From positions 1 through 64,000 of the forward strand of contig CAXXPV010000008.1 in assembly GCA_963675935.2 (NCBI GenBank): 64,000 bases of DNA. The letters run 5' to 3'. This stretch comes from G963675935 sp963675935 (GTDB lineage: Bacteria; Planctomycetota; Planctomycetia; Pirellulales; Thermoguttaceae). Of this stretch, positions 40,831 through 49,685 are shown one piece after another (within the stretch, counting starts at the first letter, position 1; each line of letters opens with the position of its first letter). Made by a program: the position numbers and the translations under genes. Under the pieces are notes generated by a model that worked only from the letters and a program-made list of their open reading frames with translations, was not told the DNA's origin and ran no database searches.

Positions 40831-41916
40831 ATGAGTGTCGTAATGACCGCAGCGGACCTGAAGAATCGAACGGTCAGGGATTTGGCCTCGATGGCCAAGC
40901 GGGAAAAGGTTCCCGGTTGGCACTCCATGAAGAAGGACGAGCTGATCAAGGCCCTTCTGAGGCAGCCGCGAAGCGGGGCTGTCGGTTCCAACAGGAATGA
41001 ACATGCCAAGCAATCGGCGGCCCATGCCAGAGTGTCACGCCACATCGAGCAGATCAAAACGAAGCTGGCCGAAGCCAAGGATTTGACGTTCCACAACATT
41101 GCCAACGGCAACGACGCGCCCAAAGACCGCCTGATCGTCATGGTCCGCGATCCCTATTGGCTGCACGCCTACTGGGAATTGAGCCGAAAGAGCGTCGAAC
41201 GGGCGAAGGTCGCCTTGGGGCAATACTGGCACAGTGCCCGGCCGATTTTGCGGGTGTACGAGGTTTTGCGCGACGGCACGACGACCTCGACCCGGCAGCC
41301 GATTCGCGACGTCGAAATCCACGGCGGCGTGAACAATTGGTATCTTGACGTGTACAATCCTCCGAAGCACTATCAATTGGACATCGGCTACACAGCCCCC
41401 GGCGGGCGGTTTTTCTGTCTGGCGCGGAGCAACGTGGTGAGTACGCCTCCGGCAACGGCCGGCGAGGCTTTCGACAAGAACTGGGCCGACGTGGCGAAGG
41501 ATTTTGATCGGATTTTCGCGCTCAGCGGCGGCTACAGCGAACAGGAAACCAGCGGCGACTTGAAGGAAGTCTTCGAGGAGCGGCTTCAGCGGCCGGTGGG
41601 CGGCGATGCGACGGGCATGCAGTTCGGCCCTGGCGCGGCCGGCCACCAGTCGAAAGACGACTTCAATTTCCAGGTCGACACCGAGTTGATCGTGCATGGG
41701 GTGACGCGGCCCGACGCCCACGTGACGCTTCGCGGCGAGCCGGTGAAGCTTCGCAGCGACGGTACGTTCGCCGTTCGGTTCAACCTGCCCGACCGTCGTC
41801 ACGTTTTGCCGATGGTGGCCAGCAGCCGCGACGGCGATCAGCAGCGCACGATCGTTTTGGCCGTCGATCGGAACACGAAGATCATGGAGCCGATCGGGCA
41901 CGACGCGGCGGAGTGA
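40831..41916 (+). CDS. DUF4912 domain protein with SAP/Rho-N-like N-terminus
   Basis: 361 residues. Residues 5-50 (AADLKNRTVRDLASMAKREKVPGWHSMKKDELIKALL) form a Rho-N/SAP-like helical nucleic-acid-binding motif. The DUF4912 domain follows from about 90 to 210 (RLIVMVRDPYWLHAYWEL, VNNWYLDVYNPPKHYQLDIGY). A C-terminal beta-rich segment has VHGVTRPDAHVTLRGEPVKLRSDGTFAVRFNLPDR. No membrane segment. The biochemical role is unknown; the combination suggests a regulator. A UVR-motif protein gene follows in the same direction. Confidence 0.8.
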   Translation: MSVVMTAADLKNRTVRDLASMAKREKVPGWHSMKKDELIKALLRQPRSGAVGSNRNEHAKQSAAHARVSRHIEQIKTKLAEAKDLTFHNIANGNDAPKDRLIVMVRDPYWLHAYWELSRKSVERAKVALGQYWHSARPILRVYEVLRDGTTTSTRQPIRDVEIHGGVNNWYLDVYNPPKHYQLDIGYTAPGGRFFCLARSNVVSTPPATAGEAFDKNWADVAKDFDRIFALSGGYSEQETSGDLKEVFEERLQRPVGGDATGMQFGPGAAGHQSKDDFNFQVDTELIVHGVTRPDAHVTLRGEPVKLRSDGTFAVRFNLPDRRHVLPMVASSRDGDQQRTIVLAVDRNTKIMEPIGHDAAE

Positions 41917-42023
41917 GAGAATAAGGCGGAAGGGGGAAGGCGGAAATGATCCGCCCCGTTTTCGCTTTTTGCCCTCCTCTTTCCCCCTTCCACCCTCCCC
42001 CCTCTTTCGCGTACAATGCCGGC

Positions 42024-42827
42024 ATGTCAAACGACCTGTCGCGATTGCTTGATGAGTGGCCCTTCCAGCCCGACGAGGTGCTGGTGCGGATCGTTCCCGG
42101 CGACGACGGCCGGGGCAAGGTCCAACTCCGCGTCGATCTGGGCGTTTTGCAAATGGAGATGGACGGCCGGCCCGACGGTTTTCGGCCCGAGGGGTTCGAG
42201 TCGTGGTTCGACTATTACGAACACCGCCAGCAGACGCACGACGAGCGGCATCCCGACTCTGCCCCGTTTTTGTTGACCGAGGAGGACTGCCTCCGTCTGT
42301 GGCGCGAGGCGGTGCAATACTACCATCGCTATCTGAGTTTTTGGCATTTGGAACTGTTCGAGCTATGCGCCCGCGACACCGCGCGAAATTTGCGGTTGTT
42401 CGAGTTCGTGCGAGTTCACGCCTCGGACGAGCGGCACAAGCTGCAATTCGATCAGTGGCGGCCCTACGCGCTGATGATGTACGCCCGGGCGACGGCCACG
42501 CCGCTTTTGCAGCAGCGGCTTTTCGACCAGGGCCTGCGGGTGATCGAGTCGGGCATCGAGGCGATCCGCGAGTTCCTCGACGATTACGATCAAAGCCATC
42601 GGGCCGAGGAGTGCGTCGAGTTGGTCAGCTTGGAGCGATGGCGCGAGGAGATTTTGGCGAACGAGCAGCGTGCGGCGGCGGCCCGGCCGAAGAGCGCCGT
42701 GCAAATCCTTCGCCAAAAACTCGAAGCGGCCGTCGCCGCCGAGGAGTTCGAGGCGGCCGCGAGTCTGCGGGATCAAATCCGAAAACTCACCGAGAAAAAC
42801 AAAAAGACCGGCGAGACGGAAGAATAG
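42024..42827 (+). CDS. Protein with C-terminal UvrB/UvrC (UVR) motif
   Basis: 267 residues. The last 50 hold a UVR motif (VQILRQKLEAAVAAEEFEAAASLRDQIRKL), the coiled-coil contact seen in UvrB, UvrC and McsA-like adaptors. The rest is acidic and aromatic-rich (FESWFDYYEHRQQTHDER, LWREAVQYYHRYLSFWHLELFELCARD). It lacks the Cys pairs of McsA, so an exact role cannot be given. The start at 42024 lies after an unusually pyrimidine-rich leader. Same direction as the DUF4912 gene. Confidence 0.75.
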   Translation: MSNDLSRLLDEWPFQPDEVLVRIVPGDDGRGKVQLRVDLGVLQMEMDGRPDGFRPEGFESWFDYYEHRQQTHDERHPDSAPFLLTEEDCLRLWREAVQYYHRYLSFWHLELFELCARDTARNLRLFEFVRVHASDERHKLQFDQWRPYALMMYARATATPLLQQRLFDQGLRVIESGIEAIREFLDDYDQSHRAEECVELVSLERWREEILANEQRAAAARPKSAVQILRQKLEAAVAAEEFEAAASLRDQIRKLTEKNKKTGETEE

Positions 42828-42920
42828 AGCGGCCAAGAACGACCATTCACGGTTTTTTCCAAACCGTAAGGCATTGTAGAGGAATTCGTTGCTGATTTCG
42901 GTCAATTCGGCAAGGAGCTG

Positions 42921-43030
42921 GAAAACAATAAGTTGCCGAAATTGTAGTCCGCACACTCCGTGTGCGGTCCGATATTTACCGCACACGGAGTGTGCGGACT
43001 ACGTTGTGAATCGGTAACTTATTGTTTTAC
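42921..43030. repeat. Palindrome between converging genes
   Basis: Outer arms gaaaacaataagttgccg and cggtaacttattgttttac enclose two hairpin arms of the cacactccgtgtgcgg type. It occupies the 340-base spacer between the converging UVR-motif gene and nadA and could terminate both. An additional ccctggg/cccaggg fragment near 43110-43160 belongs to the nested-repeat family. Confidence 0.7.
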
Positions 43031-43168
43031 AACGACTAAGTTATTCTTTTACGATGCCTAATTCTTCTACTGCGCAGCAGCGTTTGTAATTCCGTCCGCA
43101 AAGAATCGTCGTATTCCTGGGCTGAAGGCCCTGCCGTTTTCCCAGCCCAGCCCAGGGCAGGACGAAAC

Positions 43169-44293
43169 TTACCGCACTTCCAACATCCGCCGGAGCGACT
43201 CGAGCGCCCAGCGGGCGGTCTCCGCCTCGACCTCGATCACGTTCACCGGCGTGCCGGCCGACAAATTTTCCAGTGCCCAACACAAATGCGGCAGGTCGAT
43301 CCGATTCATCGTCGAACAGAGACATTCGACCGACGAAAGCAAGTAAATTTCCTGCTCGGGGTGTTGCCGCTTGAGCCGGTTGACCAGATGCTGCTCGGTG
43401 CCGATGGCCCAGCGCGTGCCGGGCGGCGACTGCTCGATCGCCTGAATGATCTTGCCCGTCGAACCGACCTCGTCGGCCAGTTCGACCACTTCCATCATGC
43501 ACTCGGGATGCACGATCACTTTGACGCCGGGATGCAGTTGACGCATTCGGGCGACGTGTTGCGGCAAGAACATCTGGTGAACGCTGCAACAGCCGTTCCA
43601 CAAAATCACGCGGCTCGCGCGAAGAACCTCCGGCGTGTTGCCGCCGAGCGGCTCCGGCGGATCCCAAAGCGGCATCTGGTCGAGCGGAATGCCCATCGCC
43701 CGGGCGGTGTTTCGGCCCAAGTGCTGGTCGGGGAAAAACAGCACGCGGCTGTGTCGTTGGAAGGCCCAATCGAGCGCAGCCCGCGCGTTCGACGACGTAC
43801 AGACGATCCCGCCGTGTCGGCCGCAAAACGCCTTCAACGTGGCCGCCGAATTGACGTAGGTGATCGGCGTCAGGTCGTCGGTGTCGATTGCTTCGCCCAA
43901 TTGACGCCAGCAGCTTTCGACGCCGGTCGTGTCGGCCATGTCGGCCAGCGAGCAGCCGGCCGACAGATCGGGCAGAACAACCGGCACGCGCAGCCCGCCG
44001 CGAGCGGCCAAGCGTTCGGGCCGATTGGCCAAAATGTCGGCGGTTTCGGCCATGAAGTGGACGCCGCAGAACGCGATGGCCCTGCACTCTTCGTGCTTCG
44101 AGGCCAATTCGGCCAGTTGGTAGCTGTCGCCGCGAAGATCGGACAGGTCGATCACCTCGTCGCGTTGATAATGGTGGCCAAGAATGAGCAGCCGGCGGCC
44201 CATTTCGCGTTTGATCCGGTTGATGCGCTCGACGAGCGCATCGGGCGGCAACGATTCGTACTGGGAAAAATCGAAGGTCGGCGTGGCGGACAT
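43169..44293 (-). CDS. nadA: Quinolinate synthase
   Basis: 374 residues. Condenses iminoaspartate with dihydroxyacetone phosphate in NAD synthesis, using a [4Fe-4S] cluster. Motifs: LILGHHYQRDEVIDLSD, FCGVHFMAETADIL, DLSAGCSLADMA (Cys114), GIVCTSSNA (Cys165), FPDQHLGRNTA, VHPECMMEV and the late VECLCSTMNRI that carries the third ligand Cys324 or Cys326. Two-Cys variants beyond the three needed are present. An ACT-domain gene lies upstream on the same strand. No nadB or nadC in the window. Confidence 0.95.
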   Translation of the reverse strand: MSATPTFDFSQYESLPPDALVERINRIKREMGRRLLILGHHYQRDEVIDLSDLRGDSYQLAELASKHEECRAIAFCGVHFMAETADILANRPERLAARGGLRVPVVLPDLSAGCSLADMADTTGVESCWRQLGEAIDTDDLTPITYVNSAATLKAFCGRHGGIVCTSSNARAALDWAFQRHSRVLFFPDQHLGRNTARAMGIPLDQMPLWDPPEPLGGNTPEVLRASRVILWNGCCSVHQMFLPQHVARMRQLHPGVKVIVHPECMMEVVELADEVGSTGKIIQAIEQSPPGTRWAIGTEQHLVNRLKRQHPEQEIYLLSSVECLCSTMNRIDLPHLCWALENLSAGTPVNVIEVEAETARWALESLRRMLEVR

Positions 44294-44314
44294 TTCTGCT
44301 ATTCCTCAGGATTG

Positions 44315-44386
44315 CAGGAGGCGACTCCCGTCACCGATTTTCCGGTGCATTGCCACACAATCGGCGACGGGAGTCGCCTCCTACAG
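44315..44386. repeat. Palindrome (copy 2 of GTAGGAGGCGACTCCCGTC type) with 12-bp flanking direct repeat
   Basis: Arms caggaggcgactcccgtc and gacgggagtcgcctcctac. Identical 12-base repeats ctgctattcctc lie at 44296-44307 and 44401-44412; on the coding strand they read gaggaatagcag and contain the TAG stop of the ACT-domain gene. The 93-base insertion (44308-44400) thus separates that stop from the nadA start without damaging either. Confidence 0.8.
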
Positions 44387-44403
44387 ACTTTTTCGACAGG
44401 CTG

Positions 44404-44892
44404 CTATTCCTCTTGTAACTCGGCCTCGGAAATCATCGAAAAACCTTTGGCGGCCAGGGTATCTTGGGCAATTTCGATGTTATCGACCATCAAGGCCACG
44501 GCCGCTCGGCCACGCGGCCGGACCAAAAGCGGATAGGCCTGCACGATATTGACCTCGGCTTGCAACAGCGCGGTGCAAATATCCATGAGCGCTTGCGGTC
44601 CCTCGGGCAGTTCCACGCCGATCAAATCGCTCTCGATGATCGCCAACCCGGCCCGCTCCAATATCTCGCGTCCCTGCTCGGGATGGCTCAGCAACAATCG
44701 AACCAGGGCACATTCCGCCATGTCGGAAATCGAGACGGCCACGATCCGCACGCGGCTCCCCTCGAAACGTCGAACGACTTCGAGCAGCTTCCCTACCTGA
44801 TTTTCCAGAAAAACCGTAAACTGTCGAATTGCCGGGTAGTTTTTCCCCCGCATGGTGGCAAAGCCGATGCCGGCCGATCCGTCGATGCTCAT
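44404..44892 (-). CDS. ACT-domain protein (possible regulator of NadA or amino-acid metabolism)
   Basis: 162 residues with two tandem ACT-like modules: residues 20-80 (RQFTVFLENQVGKLLEVVRRFEGSRVRIVAVSISD) and 90-150 (LIGVELPEGPQALMDICTALLQAEVNIVQAYPLLVRPRGRAAVALMVDN). ACT modules bind amino acids to regulate enzymes. Its stop originally lay about five bases before the nadA start, before a palindrome inserted, so the two are probably an operon. The start at 44892 (MSIDGSAGIGFATM) is preferred to 44934. Confidence 0.82.
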   Translation of the reverse strand: MSIDGSAGIGFATMRGKNYPAIRQFTVFLENQVGKLLEVVRRFEGSRVRIVAVSISDMAECALVRLLLSHPEQGREILERAGLAIIESDLIGVELPEGPQALMDICTALLQAEVNIVQAYPLLVRPRGRAAVALMVDNIEIAQDTLAAKGFSMISEAELQEE

Positions 44893-44934
44893 GGTGCAGC
44901 CTCCGTGAGGGGGTGGGTAAATTAATATCGGCAC

Positions 44935-45004
44935 AATAGCCGGAGGCTAACAGCCTCCGGGACGTTGCCACCGATCCTCCGGAGGCTGTTAGCCTCCGGC
45001 TATT
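44935..45004. repeat. Palindrome of the AATAGCCGGAGGCTAACAGCC type
   Basis: Arms aatagccggaggctaacagc and gctgttagcctccggctatt, almost perfect. It lies in the divergent spacer between the ACT-domain gene and the thioesterase gene, so promoters for both must lie close to it. Confidence 0.75.
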
Positions 45005-45092
45005 ACGACATTATCAAGCTGATTTACTATCTGCAACTATACTCCCGAAATGGGGTGCGTGAGAAGCCACCCACGCCAAGAAAGTTTCGACC

Positions 45093-45482
45093 ATGCTGCG
45101 ACAACACGAAATTGAATTGCGGGTGCGGTATCAAGAAACCGATCCGATGGGTTTTTTGCACCACGCCAACTACTTTGTCTATTTCGAGATTGGCCGGACC
45201 GAGTTGCTTCGGGCCGCCGGCGGAAATTACCGTAAAATGGAGGAGGACGGGCAATTGGTCGTCGTGGTGAAGGCCGAATGCCGTTTCCGGCGTCCCGCCC
45301 ATTATGATGACCTCCTGCGACTCCGCACGACGATCGTCCGCGTCACTCCGGCCAAGATCGAACACCAATATGAGTTGTTTCGAGGCGACGAATGTTTGGC
45401 CGTCGGACACGTGACGCTGGCCGTGGTAGACCGCAATGGGCGAGTTCAGCCGGTGCCGGACTGGATGACGGCGGAAGAATAG
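45093..45482 (+). CDS. Acyl-CoA thioesterase, 4HBT/YbgC family
   Basis: 129 residues with the hot-dog fold: RVRYQETDPMGFLHHANYFVYFEIGRTELL contains the family Asp17-type catalytic residue (QETDPMGFLHHANY). Family length is about 130. Hydrolyses acyl-CoA or acyl-ACP thioesters. Single gene; a MITE-like element begins nine bases after its stop. Confidence 0.9.
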   Translation: MLRQHEIELRVRYQETDPMGFLHHANYFVYFEIGRTELLRAAGGNYRKMEEDGQLVVVVKAECRFRRPAHYDDLLRLRTTIVRVTPAKIEHQYELFRGDECLAVGHVTLAVVDRNGRVQPVPDWMTAEE

Positions 45483-45490
45483 CCGTTGTC

Positions 45491-45631
45491 GGTGTGCGGC
45501 CATTTTTTCTGGCAAGATCGGTCATTCTGAGCACAGCGAAGAATCTCGCCCACGCCGCGAGGAAAACGAGATTCTTCGCTGCGTTCAGAATGACGGAATT
45601 GCCTGTCTGCTAGAAAATGTGGCCGCACACC
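45491..45631. mobile_element. MITE-like palindromic element, 141 bp (third subfamily)
   Basis: Ends ggtgtgcggcc and ggccgcacacc form an 11-base perfect inverted repeat, extended by cattttttctggcaaga / tctgctagaaaatg. The interior carries the same gtcattctgagc palindrome as the 124- and 158-base elements. Direct repeats gttgtc flank it at 45485-45490 and 45632-45637. Confidence 0.7.
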
Positions 45632-45774
45632 GTTGTCGCCACCGCTTGCATGGGGGATTGCGCCGGTGTAAAATACGGGCGTGCAAAGATCGGGCCTCCT
45701 GTCCCCGCAAAACGGCCCGATCTCCTTCCGATTCACGCCAAGTTTGCCACGCCTCCCTTCAAGGAATTCCACTC

Positions 45775-47097
45775 ATGGCACAGCAATCCGCTTCGCGCAA
45801 CCATGCTCCCAGCCGACGTGATTTTCTGAAAACCAGCGCCGCGATGGCGGCGGCCGGCGCCTTGGCCGGCGGACTGTCGATCGGCCGCAGCGCCCACGCC
45901 GCGGGCGTCGACGAGACACTGAAGATCGGCCTGATCGGCTGCGGCGGCCGTGGAACCGGCGCTGCCTGCAACGCCCTGGGCGCCGACAAAAACTGCAAGC
46001 TCGTCGCCATGGCCGACGCCTTCAAGGATCGCTTGGACAGCAGCTTGGAAGGAATGAAGAAGCAGTTTCCCGATAAAGTAGCCGTCGATGCCGACCACTG
46101 CTTCGTGGGCCTCGACGCCTTCGAGAAGCTGATCGCCAGCGGGGTCGATGTGGTGTTGTTGGCCGAGCCGCCGCACTTCCGGCCCGCTCACTTGAAGGCC
46201 GCCATCGACGCCGGCAAGCACGTTTTTTGCGAAAAACCCGTCGCGGTCGATGGTCCCGGAATCCGCAGCGTGTTGGAGTCGGCGGCGAAAGCGAAGGAAA
46301 AAAATCTGAACATCGTTTCCGGCCTCTGTTGGCGATACGACCTCGGTGTGCAGGAGACGATGAAGCGGGTGCTCGACGGCGCCATCGGCGACATCACGAG
46401 CATCCAAGAGACCTACCTGACCGGCACGCTCTGGCAGCGTCCTCGCCAGAAGGATTGGACCGAAATGGAGTACCAGTTGCGCAACTGGCTCTATTTCAAT
46501 TGGCTCTCCGGCGACTTCAACAACGAGCAGCACGTCCACAGTCTCGACAAGGCGTCTTGGGCGATGAAAGACGAGCCGTGTGTGCGTGCGTGGGGCTGCG
46601 GCGGTCGCCAGGTGCGAACCGACCCGATCTTTGGCGACATTTACGACCATCACGCCGTCACCTACGAGTATCCCAACGGCGTGCTGGTCCACTCCTTCTG
46701 CCGCCAGACGGCCGGCTGCTTCAGCGACGTGAGCGACATCATGATCGGCACGAAGGGCCGAGCCAACATCCTCGCCAACCGCATCACGGGCGAGAACAAG
46801 TGGCATTACACCGGCGAGAAGCCGAGCATGTACGATGTCGAGCATCAACGGTTGTTCGCCGCGATTCGGTCGGGCGAGACGATCAACAACGGCGTCTACA
46901 TGGCTCGCAGCACCATGCTGGCGATTTTGGGCCGGATGGTCGATTACACCGGCCAAGCGTTGACGTGGGAGCAGGCGATCAACTCGCAGCAGGTGTTGGC
47001 GCCGGCGAAGTACGCCTTCGACGCCGATCCGCCGACGCTGCCCGGCAAGGACGGCAGCTATCCGATCGCCGTGCCCGGCGTGACGAAGTTCATCTGA
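45775..47097 (+). CDS. Gfo/Idh/MocA family oxidoreductase, Tat-exported
   Basis: 440 residues. A twin-arginine signal (SRRDFLKTSAAMAAAGALAGG) precedes the Rossmann fold LKIGLIGCGGRGTGAACNAL and the family EKPVA-type motif CEKPVAVDG. The C-terminal alpha/beta domain follows (GVLVHSFCRQTAGCF). This is the planctomycete-type exported NAD(P)-dependent sugar or sugar-alcohol dehydrogenase family. The ATG at 45775 starts the signal; the earlier frame is noise. Stands alone before the phosphate transport operon. Confidence 0.93.
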   Translation: MAQQSASRNHAPSRRDFLKTSAAMAAAGALAGGLSIGRSAHAAGVDETLKIGLIGCGGRGTGAACNALGADKNCKLVAMADAFKDRLDSSLEGMKKQFPDKVAVDADHCFVGLDAFEKLIASGVDVVLLAEPPHFRPAHLKAAIDAGKHVFCEKPVAVDGPGIRSVLESAAKAKEKNLNIVSGLCWRYDLGVQETMKRVLDGAIGDITSIQETYLTGTLWQRPRQKDWTEMEYQLRNWLYFNWLSGDFNNEQHVHSLDKASWAMKDEPCVRAWGCGGRQVRTDPIFGDIYDHHAVTYEYPNGVLVHSFCRQTAGCFSDVSDIMIGTKGRANILANRITGENKWHYTGEKPSMYDVEHQRLFAAIRSGETINNGVYMARSTMLAILGRMVDYTGQALTWEQAINSQQVLAPAKYAFDADPPTLPGKDGSYPIAVPGVTKFI

Positions 47098-47178
47098 ACC
47101 GGGATTTCGGTTGAATGTGAGCGGAATGAAAAACGCACAAACGCCACGCGGCTCCGGTCGTGGGGCGTTTTTCATTAT

Positions 47179-47322
47179 CTCGTTCCCACGCTCCGCGTGG
47201 GAACGCACTTGTTTGGACGCTCCGCGTCCTTTTCCGTGTAAATCCAAAGCCGAAAATCGGTTACAATTCTTTCGACGCGGAGCGTCGAGACATTGCGTTC
47301 CCACGCGGAGCGTGGGAACGAG
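47179..47322. repeat. Nested palindrome, CGTTCCCACGCTCCGCGTGGG type
   Basis: Outer arms ctcgttcccacgctccgcgt and gcggagcgtgggaacgag, inner arms gacgctccgcgtc and gacgcggagcgtc. It fills the spacer between the oxidoreductase gene and pstS; no gene is seen. Confidence 0.75.
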
Positions 47323-47358
47323 GGTTTTGGAGACTATGCAATTCCCCTGTGACTTGCC

Positions 47359-47369
47359 GGGGGGGGGGG
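47359..47369. promoter_or_regulatory. Run of 11 G upstream of pstS
   Basis: An uninterrupted run of eleven G lies 81 bases before the pstS ATG. Such tracts change length by slippage and, when near a promoter, can alter expression. Whether it lies in the promoter is unknown; no clear -35/-10 was found around it. Confidence 0.4.
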
Positions 47370-47449
47370 TCCTTGACGGTTCCAGAGCCATCTGGTATCA
47401 AATGGGTCGGCTATCGTTTTGGCCAGGAAAACCAATCGAGCCCCCCTAT

Positions 47450-48370
47450 ATGCTGTCTTCCTATCGCCGTCACCCCGTCGCGATGGCCGTGGCTTTGGGG
47501 GAGCTGTTGCTCCTCTCCTTCTGCATGGGATGCGGCAATCGCGGCGACAATGCCCCCACGACCGTCATTCGCGTCGAAGGCTCCGACACGATGGTCAACA
47601 TCGCCCAGGCTTGGGCCGAGCAGTACCGCAAAAAACACCCTTATGTCAGCGTTCAGGTGCTGGGCGGCGGCTCGGGCGTGGGCATCGCCAGCCTGATCGA
47701 CGGCAACTGCGACTTGGCCAACACCAGCCGCAAAATGAAGAAGGACGAAATCGAGGCCGCTCGCAGCCACCGAGGGGCCGAGCCGAAGGAATTTATCGTC
47801 GGCTACGACGCCCTGGCAATTTACGTCCATCGCCAAAACCCCTTGAATTCGATCTCGATGGACGAATTGGCCGACCTCTATGGCGAAGAGGGCGATCTGA
47901 CGACGTGGACGCAGATTGGCGTGTCCGACGGAACGCTGGGCACCGATCAAATCATTCGCATCAACCGGCAGAGCGGCTCGGGCACCTACTCCTATTTCCG
48001 CGAGGCCGTTTTGGGCAAGGGCAAAGACTTGAAGCTCGCCTCGGTCGACGCCAATGGCTCGAAGGACGCCGTGAGTCTGGTCGGGCACACGCCCTCGGCC
48101 ATCGGCTACAGCGGAATGGGCTACGCCACCTGTGACGTGAAAATGCTGAAGGTGTCGAAGCATCGCGGCGGGCCGTCTGCCGCGCCCACGCTCGAAAACG
48201 CCCAGAACGGAACATATCCCATCACGCGGCCACTGCAAATTTATGTGATCGGCGAACCTGTCGGCGCGATCAAGGAGTATCTCGACTGGATACTTTCGCC
48301 CGAGGGACAGCAGATCGTATCGGACTTAGGTTACGTGCCCGTTGGTAAGGCAGACGAGAAGGGTAAATAA
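47450..48370 (+). CDS. pstS: Phosphate-binding lipoprotein of the Pst transporter
   Basis: 306 residues. Lipoprotein signal LGELLLLSFCMGCGNRG with acceptor Cys. The phosphate-binding fold opens VIRVEGSDTMVNIAQAWAEQY (Ser-Asp-Thr anion loop), then GGGSGVGIASLIDGNCDLANTSR and RQSGSGTYSYFREAVLG (second anion loop), all PstS hallmarks. Membrane-anchored, delivers phosphate to PstCA. The start at 47450 gives the signal; 47403 is an alternative. A repeat of about 260 bases separates it from pstC. Confidence 0.92.
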   Translation: MLSSYRRHPVAMAVALGELLLLSFCMGCGNRGDNAPTTVIRVEGSDTMVNIAQAWAEQYRKKHPYVSVQVLGGGSGVGIASLIDGNCDLANTSRKMKKDEIEAARSHRGAEPKEFIVGYDALAIYVHRQNPLNSISMDELADLYGEEGDLTTWTQIGVSDGTLGTDQIIRINRQSGSGTYSYFREAVLGKGKDLKLASVDANGSKDAVSLVGHTPSAIGYSGMGYATCDVKMLKVSKHRGGPSAAPTLENAQNGTYPITRPLQIYVIGEPVGAIKEYLDWILSPEGQQIVSDLGYVPVGKADEKGK

Positions 48371-48411
48371 AAATCCCTGTTCCATCGCATAAAATGCGAT
48401 AACAATAAAAC

Positions 48412-48670
48412 ACGGAAACCTCACGCAAAGGCGCGAAGTCGCAAAGAAGAAGGAGAAAAACAGACAACAGCACACAAAAAACACTAATTCTCGCTAATCT
48501 CCGCTAACCTCTTTGATTAGTGTTAATTAGTGGAAATTAGCGTTCCCTAAAAAACAATCCATTCATTTTTTGATTCAATGTCTACGCAAACATTTAGTCA
48601 TCCACATAATTTTGTAAATTTGCGTGTTTTTCCTTTTATGATTTCTTTGCGTCTTTGCGCCTTTGCGTGA
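48412..48670. repeat. Composite palindrome, CCTCACGCAAAGGCGC type with inner ACTAATC palindrome
   Basis: Outer arms cctcacgcaaaggcgcgaag and ctttgcgcctttgcgtgaaa; inner inverted units acactaattctcgctaatc and gattagtgttaattagtgg. It lies in the pstS-pstC spacer, inside the operon, and the same composite is seen at 56521-56700. It could uncouple pstS expression from the rest. Confidence 0.75.
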
Positions 48671-48731
48671 AATTTGGTTTGGTTGTTTTTTTGTCTTCGC
48701 GTTTTGCGTGAAAGTAAGATACAGATTAGGC

Positions 48732-49685
48732 ATGAGCGATTCGATTTCAAACCATCGAGCAAAACAACCGAGACGGTCGGAGGCCGGACTGCGTCGGTGG
48801 CTGCACGGATTGCCCGACCGGCTCGAACCGGCGATCGAATGGGCGATTCGGCTGTGCGGCTGGAGCGCGATCTTTTTCGTGTTCTCGATTTTCTTCTTCA
48901 TCTTGCGCGAGGCGGCGCCCGTGCTGTTCGGCAAGTTGAACCTGATCGAGTTTTTCACAAGCACTCGCTGGCAGCCTTCGTCGGAAGTCCGCCCGACCTA
49001 CGGAATTCTCGCATTGTTGGTGGGCACGGTGTCGGTGACGGCCTTGGCCATGGTGTTGGCCGTTCCGCTGGGCCTCGGCGCGGCGGTCTTCGTCTCCGAA
49101 TTTTGCAGCGGAAAGTTCAAGGAAATTCTCAAGGTGCTCATCGAACTGCTGGCCGCCATTCCGTCGATCGTCTGGGGATTCGTCGGCTACATGGTCCTGG
49201 GGCCAATCCTTATTCGATACACCGGCGCGGCGGTGGGCGTCAATTTGCTCAACGGCGGAATCATTCTGGCGCTGATGAGCGTGCCGATCATCGTTTCGGT
49301 GGGCGAGGACGCCCTGAAGGCCGTGCCCGACTCCTACCGCGAGGCCGCGGTGTCGCTGGGCGCAAGCCGCTGGGAAATTGTCTACCGCGTGCTGTTTCCG
49401 GCCGCGAAAAACGGCCTGCTGGCCGCCGTGCTGTTGGGCGTCGGTCGAGCCATCGGCGAGACGATGGCCGTGTTGATGTGCACCGGCCATGCCGTGCAAA
49501 TTCCGCACAGCCTGCTCGATCCCGTCCGCACGCTGACGGCCACCATCGCTTCGGAACTCGGCGAATGCGTGGCCGGCGGCATGCACTACCGCGTGTTGTT
49601 CGTCATCGGACTGGTGCTGTTCGTCATCACGTTCGTGGTCAACCTCGCGGCCGATCTGGTGGTGAAGGGGATTCGCAATGAGTGA
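48732..49685 (+). CDS. pstC: Phosphate transporter membrane subunit PstC
   Basis: 317 residues with six membrane helices and the MetI-like permease domain: YGILALLVGTVSVTALAMVLAVPLGLGAAVF, then the coupling (EAA) loop YREAAVSLGASRWEIVYRVLFPAAKNGLLAA, which contacts the ATPases. FWGFVGY-like IPSIVWGFVGYMVLGP is the PstC signature. The start at 48732 begins MSDSISNHR; an upstream in-frame start at 48663 lies within the repeat. The stop overlaps the pstA start. Confidence 0.92.
   Translation: MSDSISNHRAKQPRRSEAGLRRWLHGLPDRLEPAIEWAIRLCGWSAIFFVFSIFFFILREAAPVLFGKLNLIEFFTSTRWQPSSEVRPTYGILALLVGTVSVTALAMVLAVPLGLGAAVFVSEFCSGKFKEILKVLIELLAAIPSIVWGFVGYMVLGPILIRYTGAAVGVNLLNGGIILALMSVPIIVSVGEDALKAVPDSYREAAVSLGASRWEIVYRVLFPAAKNGLLAAVLLGVGRAIGETMAVLMCTGHAVQIPHSLLDPVRTLTATIASELGECVAGGMHYRVLFVIGLVLFVITFVVNLAADLVVKGIRNE

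Noticed and set aside
42921..43030. Riboswitch or small RNA upstream of nadA
   Set aside because: The hairpin lies at the 3' side of nadA (minus strand), between converging genes, and matches the dispersed palindrome family; a terminator or repeat explains it better.
45733..47391. Minus-strand ORF of 552 codons opposite the Gfo/Idh/MocA gene
   Set aside because: Shadow frame, rich in Ala/Val/Asp/His with no domain, antisense to a clear enzyme with a Tat signal.
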